From Silene latifolia (taxonomy: Eukaryota > Streptophyta > Magnoliopsida > Caryophyllales > Caryophyllaceae): a DNA stretch of 64,000 nt. The translations under genes were made by a program, and so were the position numbers. Location: NCBI RefSeq assembly GCF_048544455.1, contig NC_133529.1, forward strand, positions 53,687,401 through 53,751,400. Direction: 5' to 3'. Position 1 is the stretch's first letter. Each line of letters starts with the position of its first letter. Under the pieces are notes generated by a model. The model did not search any database. It was not told the DNA's origin and saw only the letters and a list, made by a program, of their open reading frames with translations. This document shows positions 12,020-25,636 of this stretch, in pieces.

Positions 12020-13306
12020 TGTTAGATTCATTAATCTCTTAAGTTTACATATTCATATATGAATTAATTTATTTAGTCATAAAATAAATGCAAGATCTTA
12101 TGCATGCAAACTAAAACAAGATAAGATAAGAGAAGAAATCGTCAATCTTACTTATATGTTTCGGATATTAGGGCACCAACAAGATCTCCTTCTTGTTAGT
12201 TCTTGAGCTTCCTTATAATGGATGAACAAGGTTCAAATTAGAACCTCTCCCAAAAGCATATACCCAAGGAAATCCCTTAATAACTTATATAATAATGAAC
12301 TAGTAATAATATAAGTCTTACTTAAAATTTGACACAAAATAAATTGTATATTCTCTTGAATATTTCGGTCAAGAGAGGAGCTTTTGTGAGGTTTTTATTT
12401 CTCTAAAAATGTTTCATAAGATGTAGAGAGAATAATAATTTCTTACACTAGAAATTATATTATAAAAGATAATGAATAATGGAGAGGAAAAACCCTTAAT
12501 ATTTCTCCTTTAGAAACCGGTGGGGAGGGGGTAAAAAGGGGCCAATGCATGAGCTTGTGTTCTTCTCAAGATCAACTAGGTTTGCATGGCTACAAGTAAG
12601 GTTTAATAATGTGTTTTCCACTTAAAATAAAAACACAATATAAACCTTAAACTCCCTCCAATTTTCGGCACATATATAAAATGGGAGGTCCATTTTATTT
12701 TTGTCATTTGTCAATTGTGACATATGTGACATGTTACTTGACATGTGAAATTATAATGTATTTTTAACATATTAAAAATCAACATACTCATAAAATATGT
12801 CATATACAAAATCGACTAGTAATTCGTAATTACTTGTACCAAAACGGTTTATCAATTATAAATCACAACGTCTTGCATTTATAATAAATCATTCATTCAA
12901 TTTCAATTTCAATCGTTTCGTAAACAATAATTTTATCCAAGTAATAAAACAATTCGATTACTTAGACCGTATCTAATTTAATCGAATTACAATAAGACAC
13001 GTTAACTTTACTCACAAGATCATCCGTCAATTTTAAGCAATTTAATTAACTCGTATCGGCATACGATTAATTATATAATCAATTAAGAGTATTTCCCTAT
13101 AGGTATGACCTAAGGGGATCAACCGATCACCACCGTCGCACGACAGTAATGTCAAACTCTAGTCAGCCAATCATTACCGATATGTGTGGACCAAGTTGAT
13201 CAGAAATATTACATCCCACATGTATTCTTAAAATGAGATTTAAACATGTGATCATCATGATCGGCAGTTGTGATCGCATTATTGTCGGAGGACACATATT
13301 CCAACA
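12020..13306 (-). repeat. 3' LTR of the copia-like element
   Basis: It pairs with the split LTR 19540-20284/37705-38243. In particular the stretch around 12757-12800 runs uninterrupted through the point where LARD B is inserted in the other copy, which identifies the insertion site exactly. Confidence 0.9.
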
Positions 13307-16300
13307 ATCTCCCACTTGTCCTCGACAAGTGTGCGTCACCAATTCTCTTGTCCTATTACTATCTCCCACTCAATGCAAGGTGTCTTTCAGGTCGTACTTG
13401 CAAGTGATCATATCGAGAGTGGTTTCCTCGATCTGGAGAATAACTGATTGACCGGAATTATCTACCATAGATACCTTCCGAGCGTGGCCACGCATTTCCA
13501 GTTCATTACTCCTCGAGTGGCCCTGAGATATTGTTATAACCCTGACAAGGGGTGGACAATTCCTATCGCACTATTCCCTTCGACTAGCCACAGCCATCAT
13601 AACCCAAAATATGCCCATTTGACCCCATTTACGAAGGTCGTAGTAACATAAATCAAAGTTAATCCAAAATCGTGCCACCTTAGGCGAACAGTCTTTAGTC
13701 AAAAGAATCGACTCATTAGAATACTATAGTAGCTCTCGCCACGACCAGGCTATATAAATTTGCCGAACTCTATAAGCGGTCATTTGCCCGACAAAGTGTT
13801 CCTAACAAATCCGCCTATGTGATCGACTAGTCATCTCACATGACTCCATGGCACTTGAACTTGCCATCAATCGCATCACACTCTAGTCACTTCGAGACGT
13901 CACCTCATGTAAGTGACTATGGGCGAATACAATGCTAATCCGTGTTCACTTTAACGGGGTTCAATTGTCTTTATAACCCATTTGGATGTAACAAAGTATA
14001 AGATGAGTTAATAATAACTCAAACGACAAATGTGGATATCACATTCGGGTAGTCAATACCATATTACCACCTTGTGATGTATATTGTAAGTGTGTAAACA
14101 CTAGTCGTTTGAAACATGAGTTTAACACACCATGTGTCCATATGTTCAAACTCTTGAATTGCATTTTCCTTTATTTTCATGTTTGTCTTACATAGCATGA
14201 ATCTCACCAAGTACATATCTAGTTTCCCAAACTAGGTTCAGGTTCTTTACTTTGAGAGAACTTTCTTGTTGCTTATCACATAACAAACGAATTATGGTGG
14301 ATGACATAACTCACACTAGTCAAATGTTCTTCCAACTCATAATGTACCAGGTATATGTTTTGTAGAATCTTGCAATAACTGTCAAGATGATTAGCCTAGC
14401 GCTTCTCATAAGTCCTAGTAAATTTGAAAATACTAGTTTTGAGTAACTTCTTACTATAACCAAGTATCTTTTCAAACTTATTATTTCTCCTTTTAGCTTA
14501 AATAGCTTAGGATTTTCATAAATCCTTACGGGTTTTTGAACTTCAATATGTGCAACTTCTTGTCACATAACAGAGTGTTCTGTCAAACACTAGAATAGCT
14601 CATTAGTTCTTCTCGAGAATTCATGACGATTCTTCTATGGCTTACCAATGACTCATCATGCTCTTAAGCATATGATTCATTATAGGACATGTACAGGATT
14701 ATTCTAATGGCGGAAACATTAGTAATCTTTAACCATGTGATCAACCATTCTTAGGTTCAATGAATGACCATGACTGCTTATGGTAATTCCATTTTCATGG
14801 ATATGAATAACCTACGTTTCTCATTGATCTGATGTGCATATCTCAATGCCTATCCAACATCCCATGATGTGATTGGATTCATCTTAGTCCATTTTCATCC
14901 ATAATTGAAAACTCAAATACTTCTTTGTGAAAGCTAGTACTAGCTCATCATTCTCAATGAGTAATGAGTTATAAATTTTACAAGATGATTGCTCCCACTG
15001 AATTTCATGTCTTCACATGATAATTTTAAACTCCCACTCAATTCCACATGTTTCGTATTTGACTACTCAATCGAAATATTTCAAGAATTGAAATCAATTT
15101 TGCTTTGCCAAGTTATTAGGATAAAACCATATATGTTCCCAACATATCTTTTCAAAATACCTATTTTGAAAGGTTTCAATCTTAAACTTATGGAAAGAGA
15201 TTTTAATCTCTAACTCATTCATTTTTATAATGATGCGTAGCAATGTCATTATTTAAAAGTGAAATCCCATTTAATACACGTCCTTCTCAAAATACCCTTT
15301 TCGGAAGGAGGTATAACCATTCCATTTTCATAATGAGGTTAAGTAATGACACTAGCGTGGTTAACATTTAACTTAGCTTTTGTAGATATCGGCATATCTT
15401 TCTTTGCAACTTTTAATCATAAATCTCATTTATATTCAAGGATGCAACTTTGTTTTATTTAGGCTCTTAAGTAAATATCAATGTTGAAACTCTATTTATA
15501 TCTAGGTTATAAACTAGCAAAATCTCTTGTTGAGACTTTTCTTTAGTCATTTTCTATCAAAAACTTTCTTTTGGTCTCCTCGTGTAGTTATCTTAAGAAC
15601 ATATTCTTTTGATTACTTCACTTGGTCTCTTTTGTCATGTAGATCTCATCTATTCAAGACCATAGATCTCATCTATTCGTGTATACTATCTATTTAGGTA
15701 TACAAATTATTCTTTCTATAGTAGTTCTCATTTACTCAAGCATACAAATTATTCTTTGTATTCTTTGTGTCTTTATTTTTCTCTCACTCTATCTTTAGAA
15801 TAAATACACTAGATATTCAAAGATAGCTTATGAGACACAAATAATGATTTTGAAGTAGAAGGAGGATTATCTCATAGATTGACTAATAGATTTTAGATTT
15901 CATGAGTGTACTTGGTAATTGACATTCCTTTAGTAGAGTTCATCAACTCAACATCACTTTATAATTGATCATACACAAGCCCAAGCTTGTGGACATATTA
16001 TGAATTCTATCATTATGTTGTCTATTGGATCACTTTAAGTAGATGATCACATGTTTCTATGTGCAAGCAGGTAAAGACGAATTATTAGAACAAATAAATA
16101 CCATAAAAGGGGTGACTTGGGTTGCAAGCCAAGCCACCAAAATCCAAAATACAACCATTGTTGAAAAGGATCAACCATTTCCATGTCGAACACGGAAATC
16201 AAAATAGTTCTAAAATTCATAACATTAAAATAAAGACAATAATAAAAGCCAAGCTTCATCGGTAGCTAGTCCTAGCTCTTTCATGATTTCTCAAGCTTGC

Positions 16301-16420
16301 TTCTCTTTTCCCTTGTCAGTGCTTGGAGGAGGCCCTATCTACAATAAAAAGGGGATACATTATCACAACTTTGTATCAAAATACCATAGTTGAATTAGAA
16401 ACATAAAAGAAAGGATAGTC
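13307..16420 (-). other. Non-coding 3' internal region of the copia-like element
   Basis: About 3.1 kb lies between the gag remnant and the 3' LTR. The polypurine tract sits at its left end (13307-13317). No frame longer than about 75 codons resembles pol. The 15600-15800 part has short direct repeats built on AGATCTCATCTATTC and ACAAATTATTCTTT. Either pol was deleted or it was never present, as in TR-GAG elements. Confidence 0.65.
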
Positions 16421-17305
16421 ATTTACCTACTGGAGTGATCTTTCCAGCTTTGATGTCACCAAGATACTTGGAACAATTCCTCTTCCAATGTCCAACACCA
16501 TTACAATAATGGCATTTATCAAGAGGACCCTTCTAAGTGCTAGCTTCAAAAGTCTTAGCCTTGGTGGACATGGGAGCTTGCCTCTTACCCTTTTTCCCAT
16601 TCTTCTTGAACTTCCGCTTTCTCTTAGTGCTTATATTAAGCACATCCTTAGGTGGGTTAACATTTAGCCCCATGTCTCTTTCGGCTTGCACAAGTAACTT
16701 GTGCAACTCTTCAAGAGACACATCCTTGTCTTGCATATTGAAATTCACCCGGAATTGTACATATGCTTTGACTTTGGATAAGGAGTGAAGAATCCTATCA
16801 ACAATGAGCTCCTTGGGGATTTTAACCTTTTGAATTTTCAATGTCTCGACTAGCTCCAAAAATTTGAGCACGTGAGGGCTAACCTTTTGGCCCTCCTTGA
16901 AATCGGGATCAAAGAATGCCGAGGCCGCCTCATATTGGACGATCCTCGGTGCTTGTGAGAACATTGTCACAAGTTTGGAATAGATTTCATAAGCGGTGCC
17001 CATTTTAAAGGCACTCCTTTGGAGATCCGCCTCCATAGCAAAAATCAACACATTTTTCATAGCGGCGGACTCTTTGTGGTAAGCCTCATATGCTTCCCTA
17101 GTGGCGGCACTCGACCTAGCATTAGGTTCGGGTGGATAGGCCTCAATGAGGTAACGAAGCTTGTCGTCACCTTGAGCGGCTTATTTGAGTTGGGCATTCC
17201 AATCGGAGAAATTTGACCCATTCTTTTCAAGTTTACAACGATCCATGAAGGATCGGAGCCATGAAACATTAGTGAGAGTGTTGGCGTTGGTGTTTGGTGC
17301 GGCCA
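16421..17305 (-). pseudogene. Decayed gag of the copia-like element
   Basis: This is the nucleocapsid/capsid precursor, which would bind element RNA and form virus-like particles in the cytoplasm. On the minus strand it opens with an ATG at 17303-17305 (MAAPNTNANTL), and the capsid-like part follows in another frame after a frameshift near 17170-17240. The main surviving frame (17060-16536) includes blocks typical of copia gag such as ILHSLSKVKAYVQF, then a Lys/Arg-rich stretch (KRKRKFKKNGKKGKR). An in-frame TAG at 16533-16535 interrupts it. The same frame then resumes with a CX2CX4HX4C zinc knuckle (CHYCNGVGHWKRNC, 16473-16514). About 290 codons in all is normal for a copia gag. It is inactive as it stands. 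Confidence 0.8.
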
Positions 17306-19524
17306 TTTGTTATGAGAAATAAAAGTAGTCTACAAAACAAAAAGAAGGAATAAAACACTTGTCGTTTTCAAAATAATAATAATACTCGTAAATTTTAATT
17401 TAAACAAGTTTTATTGCATTTATCTAGTGACCTCTACCCAACTTGATAAATGATTCCAAGACCCAAATTCATATTCATTGGGCACGGTGTAGCCGATTTA
17501 TCCCTTATCAATATAACTCGGTGGATTAACTCTTTAATCGATTCTACTTTTAGAACTCTTGGTCGATAAAATTACATTAATATTTATCTTTAGCCCAAAA
17601 CACATCCGGCTATGGTCGAGAATACTTTTGTTGAGTTCAACCCAAATTTCGAATAAATGTGTCCATAATCCAAATTCACATTAACTTGAGCCCGGTGTAG
17701 CCGATTCATCCCTTATCAACATGAATTCGGTGGATAGACATTTATCACCCACTTCCTCTATGTAACAAGGTTTGTACCCCGGTGTGGTCGAGCGCACTCC
17801 CTCACGAAATAGGTTTTCATGGTTTCTACTTTTTGGTAAGGCTAAGTCTCAATTGTTTATTTTAGCGAGAGGTCATGTCAATTTATTATCTATCACGTTT
17901 TAAGTGAACTAAAGCGGTGAACTACGATAATTGTAATTGACACGGTCGATAAACTCGATTTAAAATGCATGTTTAGTTATGGCGATTTAGCGATGCATGC
18001 AACATATAAATAAAATGCAAAGCATAAAAATAAAATCCTAGTATAGCCTTCCTAAAAATAGTAAATCTAATAAACTATTACAAATTCGGAAACCAACACC
18101 TTTGGTCCCTTGAACTTCGGTCTTGGCACGCACTTCAAGGCAACACTTTCTTTGATGAATCGCCTTCTCGAATTGTACCATCTTCAAGGAATTCCGGAAT
18201 AAATAAATTACAAAATGAATTACATAATTTGCTATTATACATTTGTAATTAAAAATAAATCTATAAAATTACAAAACGGTGATACGAGATCACAATAATT
18301 ATAACCGAATCGATATTCCCATACATTTCGGGTAATACCAATTAAAACTAAGGCCATACTAAGTAAAATTACATAATTCAAAAATTACATAAAATTAAAA
18401 TATGACAATCATAAATAAAATCCAGCACTATAATATGTATGAACATGCTAGATTTTATGCTAAATCGCCTTTTAAGAGCCAATATCGTATATTTATCGAT
18501 TTTCATGGATTTGCGTGATTATAACTTGTTAAAATCACAATAATTACATAAATTCATATTTATGTACAAGTTAATTACCCTAACCATCTTAGGACTCAAA
18601 AATTAGTCTCCACTAACATTTTGACAATAATTAAACTTGATTTCTTAATATTGTTCATAAATGGACCCAAAATACAAAATTATGCTATAAACTTCAAATT
18701 AAATTATAAAAATTTTAAATAATTTCGAAATTTGAAATTTAAACTCATGAATATTCTGGAAAAATACCATGACACTCATAATGTTCAAAACTTAGGTTAA
18801 AAATTTCGAAAATATATCAAGAAAAACAATGTTGCGGTTTATCGGTTTTAACAATTATGACCATAAAAATATGAGAAAAATTATTTTCATCAAATTTTCA
18901 CATTTATATCTGAAATATATGATAAAATGCAACATGTGACGTTTTTCCTTTAGTCATGAAGTATGTTTTAGCATTATTACTAATTATAGTCACTATTTAT
19001 GTGATTTTTCATCAAAAATTTATAAATCATGCATAAGGACTTCATTATTGCCAAATATTTTACACACATCTTGTAAAATTTCATGTGACAACAAACTAAA
19101 TTTCCATGACCAGATTCGAAATATAACTCATATTAACCTATTTACCCATTTAAATACGATTTTAACTTATAAAATTCATATTTCGAGCAAAACAACATAT
19201 TTTAATATTAAAATTTACTGGCCATCATTAGATAATATATGTGAAAATATATCCAAAAACCACTTAAAAATTCGAAGTTTAGCTATTTTTCGTCCAAAAA
19301 TGACATTTTTATCATGAAATCACATTTTAATGCCAATAATATATAAAATGAACAATAAAATCCATAAATAAACCAAAATGTCCTAAAAATCACTTAGGAC
19401 CAGAAACTTTTAACATGCAAAGTTATTTTTAGGTTTATCTTCATAAATCAAAATTAATTAGTTTTGTATGTTAATCTTATAACTCGGAAAAACTATAAAC
19501 CGATTTGCATGCAAACAACCTAAG
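17306..19524 (-). other. Untranslated leader of the copia-like element
   Basis: This is 2.2 kb of very AT-rich DNA between the PBS and the gag start, with no credible coding frame. A degenerate direct repeat is visible: CGGTGTAGCCGATT with CCCTTATCAA and CGGTGGAT recurs near 17484-17525 and 17694-17735, with weaker related blocks near 17600 and 17780. Confidence 0.6.
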
Positions 19525-19537
19525 GCTCATGATACCA
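19525..19537 (-). other. Primer-binding site of the copia-like element
   Basis: The minus strand reads TGGTATCATGAGC, two bases from the 5' LTR at 19540. It differs by a small change from the usual iMet site TGGTATCAGAGC. Confidence 0.75.
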
Positions 19538-19539
19538 CT

Positions 19540-20284
19540 TGTAAGTTAATCTTAATCTCATTAATTTACATATTCATATATGTTCAAATTTATTTAGTCA
19601 TAAAATAAATGGAAGATCTTATGCTTGCAAACTAAAGCAAGATAAAAGAAGAAATCGTCAATCTTACTTATATGTTTCGGATATTAGGGCACCAACAAGA
19701 TCTCCTTCTTGTTAGTTCTTGAGCTTCCTTATAATGGATGAACAAGGTTCAAATTAGAACCTCTCCTAAAAGCATATACCCAAGGAAATCCCTTAATAAC
19801 TTATATAATTATGAACTAGTAATAATATAAGTCTTACTTAAAATTTGACACAAAATAAATTGTATTTTCTCTTGAATATTTCGGTCAAGAGATGAGCTTT
19901 TGTGAGGTTTTTATTTCTCTAAAAATGTTTCATAAGATGTAGAGAGAATAATAATTTCTTACACTAGAAATTTTATTAAAAAAGATAATGAATAATGGAG
20001 AGGAAAAACCCTTAATATTTCTCCTCGAGAAACCGGTGGGGAGGGGGTAAAAAGGGGCCAATGCATGAGCTTGTGTTCTTCTCAAGATCAACTAGGTTTA
20101 CATGGCTACAAGTAAGGTTTAATCATTGTGTTTTCCACTTAAAATAAAACCACAATATAAACCTTAAACTCCCTCCAATTTTCGGCACATATATAAAATG
20201 GGAGGTCCATTTTATTTTTTTCATTTGTCAATTGTGACATATGTGACATGTTACTTGACATGTGAAATTGTAATGTATTTTTAA
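19540..20284 (-). repeat. 5' LTR of the copia-like element, PBS-proximal part
   Basis: It is co-linear with 12020-12767 of the partner LTR. It stops at the LARD B insertion; the last five bases TTTAA (20280-20284) are the left copy of the LARD B target duplication. The remainder of this LTR is at 37705-38243. Confidence 0.9.
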
Positions 20285-23200
20285 TGTGACACCCCGCGAT
20301 AACGCGGAAAATATAACTAATAAAATGCGGAATTTTAGGGAATTTTTGAAACTTTTAAAATTTAAAGCGCGAGTTCACCAAAATCTAAAACATAAATAAA
20401 GAGTGCGGAAATAAAGATTTTAAATGATACAACGTGATAGTCGAGGTGAGGGAAAATATATCCCTCGAATGACAATACAATAAAAGGTAGGTCTAAACAA
20501 TCCTAATAAACCAACTACTAGGCCGAAGTGCTCGCTAGCTCACACATGTCTTCACCCCATGAATGCATCACTAATACCTGTCATTCATGTAAACATGAAC
20601 GCCACGATCGTGTGGGAGTAACTCAAGGTTCTCCCGCCCACAAAATGTCGAAACGAACATAACAAAGAACTAAAACAGGTAAGTCATGTAAGACTCTTAC
20701 AAAAATATGGATATCAAGTTTATGTTTAAACATGGTGATTAAATGAGATGGAACAAGATAGATCAACATTAACATGATAACGGTTAAACTATTCATGTGA
20801 GATAATTAAATAATATGAAAGACAAGAAAGCAGACACGGCCACTTAGCCACGAGCACGTATTTCAAGGATATATGACCAAAGTAACCATCCAAATAATGC
20901 AAGACATTTATCACTCTTAGACTATAATTTCCCCGGGTAGGACTACGATAATAATACGGTCCTAGTCTAAATCTGCAGATTCTCGGGTGTACATCCCGAT
21001 TCGACGTGCGCCAAAGACAAAGACGCACCCAAGACTCGACTACTAAGGAGACCGAGTACCCCAATCGCGAACAAAGACGAAAGTGGCGGAAAGACTAAGA
21101 TAAGACTCACTTGCCGAACAAAGACAAGTGGCCAAAAGCCGTACCTACCAGAACAGACAAGTAGGCCAAAACCGTACTTGCCAGAACAGCACAAGTAGGT
21201 CAAACCCGTGCTTGCCAGAACAGCACAAGCAGGGCAAAAAGTATGTCAAGCACGTACGATGGTAATATGGCATTTCTACAAGAATACGACTCTTACAAGT
21301 ACACGGGACGGGATTATTAATGTCACACTCATACTTATGGTTTGCATCTCACCATAAGTACGGATGGGAACATCGGTCCCGACGATCATATCGCAACTAG
21401 AGGGCCTATGGCTCACCCCTAGTGTCTGATAGGACCACGACTCACACCACCGAACAATACAAGACATTATCAAGGATATGACTCTTACCAGTACTCATTT
21501 ATAATAAATGTCTCATACTTGTATTACGTTAATGAATATTCCATTTCATAATTTAACATGCTGGTTAAATAAAATATAACAAGTGATAATCAATAATTTA
21601 CGTTATATGAAAATTACGGAATAAAATGTGACCAAGCCCAAGTGACTCATTTATGAGCCCAATAAACAAGTTATAAGGAGTCCAACAATTAAATCTCATT
21701 AAGCCCAACAAACAAGATATGTTAGACCCAACTTAATACTCATGTAAAATCCAACAATTAAATCATGTGAAACCCAACCATTTGATCATGTAAGACCCAA
21801 ATAAATTGTCATGTGAAGTCCATCAATTAAAATACAACAAGTCCAACTTAGTAAAGTATAACAAGCCCAACAACAAGGTCGAATGAGCCCAATAAATTAA
21901 ATATATGAGAGGGCGATATTTAACGAATTACGTTATATAAAATGCGAGACGGAAATTAAATAATTTAAATAAACCGAACTTGCGCCAAAACAATTTATAA
22001 ACATGACTAGCCCAAGTTACCAAATATAGCTAGCCCATTTATTAAAATCAAATGAGCCCAACAAACTAAATATGTGAAAGAACGATATTAACGAATTATC
22101 GTTATAAAATTCGAGGCGGGATTTTAATAATTCAAATAACCAACTTATGCCGAGACAATCCTTAAACATGACTCAAAGTTCCCTTTGGACAGCACCCAAA
22201 CATAACTAAAGGGTGTCATTTGGACAGCCTTAAACACGACTCCCAACTAGCCGTAACCAAGGCCGTATCCAGCCAGCCTTGGCCCCGCTACCAGGCCACC
22301 ACCATGCCCCTGCACTCCCCAAAACAGCCCATACAAGACCGTGTCGATCTTAACTAACCCAAAAGCAGCCTGCTCAAAGTGAATCAAAGACAGTCCAGTA
22401 CAGCTACTTAAGACTGCGCCAAAACAGCCACCAAAACCGTACTCGACTGTCCTCAAAACAGTCCTAAAACAGTCCCCCGTCAGTCCCCAAACAGTCTGCT
22501 CGATACAATATAACAGTCCCAAAAAAAAACACAGTAAACCCGTCCCACAAGCTGCATAATACCGTACTGGAAATGGTACCAAAACAATCCTAATGACCAC
22601 ATTTTACCATCCCAATTTCAGCACTAAAACAGTCCACTTTAGACCCGGTTTAAGACGACTTTCGAGGTAAGGTTAAGCCGGATACTAAACACAACAAATT
22701 CCTGAATCACGACGACTAAATACTGTCCAACAATACTCGGAAATACCCTGAAACAAAACAGCCCATAACTGAGGCGAATTCCCGCATCAAAACAGTCCCA
22801 AAAATGTCCCGATTTCCGTCTTTAAAACATTCCAGTGACAACTCCTATAATCTCCATGGAACCGTGCCAACAGAATTCAAACGCCCCATTTCAGCAACAT
22901 TTTGAGACGAAAAATTTAAAATATAAATGAGAAAGACATAAAGGTTCAAACTTTATCAAACAAGGGCATAAAAACACCATGAAAACGACACAAAAGACGA
23001 AAATTTCGACATTTGTCGAGTAACCTATCATCGTTACCTTTTTGCCCTTCAAAACTCCGAGAAAACGTCTAAAAAGTATGAGCCTCTCACCGGGTCTTCA
23101 GTTTCTTAAACTAGAGGAAAGAAAACGAGATAAAAGAGCTAAAAATCAGAACTTTCATGAGACGGGTCAAACTGAAATCACCACAAAAACAATACTTTCT

Positions 23201-23887
23201 TACCTTGAAAGAATAAGGACAGAAAGGGGAAGCCAATGGCGTAAAGATTAGCGAAAATAGTTGAGAAACGGAGACGGGATCTGAGCTTGAAAATGGGATG
23301 ATTAATGGAGTTTGTGTCTGTTTGTTTTTCATTGTTGTTGTCTACTGAGTTGCTCGAAAAGGAAGAAGGAAAGGAAAGTGCGGGGGTGGGGGCAGGGACA
23401 TGTCGTTACAACCACAAAACAACAATATGTGATTATTAAATAATAATAACATATATATAATAATAATAAAATATAATAATAATAATTAATAATAATAATA
23501 TATAAATGTATATAAAAGTAGAGTATAGGTAGGTGAATGTGTTGTTGGTTTTTGGTTGGTCCGGACTAAAGTAGGTACAAAAAGAAATGTGACGATCTAA
23601 GGTTTAGACGGAAATATGTCTCGAGTCTATATTAACTTGAGACGGAAACTAATATTATTACTGTCCGACTAAAATATGTATACATATATTCTTATATAAA
23701 TTATGCCTCAAAAATATAATTTAATAATACGTATTTTTATATAAAAGAGCTTTTATATGTATTACTTTTATAAAAATCGTGTTTGACATAAAATTAATTA
23801 AATTGAATAATTCAAAAATATATAATAAAGTAATTAAACGGTTTAATAAATTTTAAATGTCAAAGTGGAAAATTCGCGGGTGTTACA
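20285..23887 (-). repeat. LARD B LTR 1
   Basis: This 3.6-kb LTR has ends TGTGACACCCCGCG and CGCGGGTGTTACA on the plus strand. It holds about four tandem units of about 38 bp (21107-21240) around CAGAACAGCACAAG, and many AAACAGTCC words at 22380-22800. Frames of 60-117 codons occur but are repeated in the other LTRs only because the LTRs are near-identical. Confidence 0.9.
21107..21240. repeat. About 38-bp tandem repeat in LARD B LTR 1
   Basis: Units of the form GCCAGAACAGCACAAGTAGG followed by CCAAAACCGTACTT are repeated about four times. The matching arrays lie near 28988-29121 and 34916-35048. Units alternate between CCAGAACAGCAC and CGAACAAAGAC forms and differ between the three LTRs. Confidence 0.7.
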
Positions 23888-23905
23888 ATCACCCCACCTT
23901 TTAAA

Positions 23906-23925
23906 AAGTTTCGTCCTCGAAACTT
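23906..23925. repeat. Stem-loop next to the polypurine tract, LARD B internal 1
   Basis: AAGTTTCG, TCCT, CGAAACTT, identical to the LARD A hairpin at 3618-3637. Confidence 0.8.
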
Positions 23926-25483
23926 GAAGGTAGAAAAGAAAGGTTATAAAAATAAAACTGAACTTTTAAAATCGATAACCAAAACATTAAAAGGTTAATT
24001 ACTTGTAAGAATTAAAATTCTTTCAAAAGTTTCAACTAAAATTTTTTGACAGAACCAAGTCGAAAGGCAAATCATTTGTATAAATCAAAATCAAAACACT
24101 TTCAAAAACATTAACGAAGAGTTTTCAAAAGTATAAGTCTCATTCATGGAACGAAATTGCTCTTGTCGTGCACACAAGAACGCTTACTTTCCAAGTCAAA
24201 GACAAATTTAAAACAAAAATCATTCGCCGACAAGCGTAGAACAAGTTATCAAACGTCTCCAATAACGAGTTCTAACATCCGATCAACGTTAAAATCAAGA
24301 GAGAAAGGTAATTCACTCAAATTTTCTTTTGCAAAAGCCAAAATAGATAGAAATGAAGGTTTCACTTTTAAAACTCAAAAAAGAGTCAAATTTCTGAAAA
24401 CGTAATATTAAACTTTGACAAAAGGTCATAAATAGATCAAAGTTAATAGAAATTGGATAAAATTTAAAGAAATCACAGGTTTAGCAATTAAAATCATGAT
24501 AAATAAGTCCATATTTCAAAGAACAGATAGGAAATTAAATTAAATTTTCATTTTCAACCCTTTTTAAAATATGTAAATTTTGTAAGAGTAATATAGATTC
24601 TTAACAACGAATAAAAAAAAAATGGTAGCTTGAAATGTTTAGGAATTGGACAGAAGAAACGTAACTTAGACATCATAGATACAAGTATGAAATTCTTCCT
24701 TTGCTCGCCTAGCTATCTTTCTTCTTTGCGCATCTCAAAATAGCTACATTCCCGCTCCAAATTCACTCTTCCTCCAAATTTATGCTAAAAGGACGGTAAA
24801 AGGCTCGATTTAACTATTTTTTGGTTCATTCCTGCAAATAAGACATAACAAACCAAAGTAGCATATTCGGGGCATTTCGTAGCATAAAACTACGATAATA
24901 ACATAGAAATACGTGCATAAAAAGGACTATATAAAATGCACGTATCACTAAGCCTATGAATCCTTGCATTTACAACCATCTCTTATCTATTCAACTTGAC
25001 TTGTAAGATATAAACCAACTGGAGTCTTGTTAGACCATGCATAGAAGTGATTAGGAGGAAACTAAGTCGACTTGTAGGTGTTGTACAATCTAATCGATTC
25101 GGCTCCGGGACCCAACTCTTCCTAAGAACCGTAAGACATAAACCAACTCGGTTCCTTTACAACATAAATTGCTTGCAACTTTGTGAACATGTTTGTATGA
25201 TCAACACCCATGAATCCCCTATGACCCCATGACATCCTAGCACTTTTAATCAATTGTTTACATCCTTCCTTTTATTACTTGCTTTACTTTATTGTTTGCA
25301 TTAGTCTAGACACAACTACAAACCCAACAAATTGTGACACTAGCATAAATTAAGATAGATAGACTTAGAACCCAAAGCACACCGTCCCATGGATCGACCT
25401 CGACTTACCACTAACTAGTTGTTTGTTGAGAATTATAAATGTGTTTGATTGGGAGACCCGACGACATCACCCTACACCCAAAA

Positions 25484-25501
25484 TGGCACCGTTGCCGGGG
25501 A
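25484..25501 (+). other. Primer-binding site, tRNA-Asp type (captured fragment)
   Basis: TGGCACCGTTGCCGGGGA complements the 3' end of plant tRNA-Asp(GTC) with a single mismatch (A for G at the fifth base). This is the site used by Athila and Tat-group gypsy elements. Confidence 0.8.
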
Positions 25502-25636
25502 TGGTGCTATGTGATTAAGTTCTTACTTGTTTGTCTATTTTGATTTTGCTTTCACCTTGAGGAACTTGTTCCTCAAGGATTGTTCTTACCGTTTTTGTGT
25601 AGTTTCCCTGCTTGAAGTTGTTTCCTTGTCTTAGCT

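Noticed and set aside
16324-16428. Possible intron at the end of the copia-like gag (GTAAAT donor, TTGTAG acceptor on the minus strand)
   Set aside because: The splice consensus is fair, but joining the sides does not restore a convincing frame, and gag is already broken.
22247-22600. 117-codon minus-strand frame in LARD B LTR 1
   Set aside because: It is composed of low-complexity translation of AAACAGTCC words, and indels disrupt it in LTRs 2 and 3.
23042-23251. 69-codon plus-strand frame repeated at 30913-31122 and 36851-37060, suggesting a conserved small protein
   Set aside because: All three lie at the same place in near-identical LARD B LTRs, antisense to the element. Conservation follows from LTR identity, and the minus strand is open there too.
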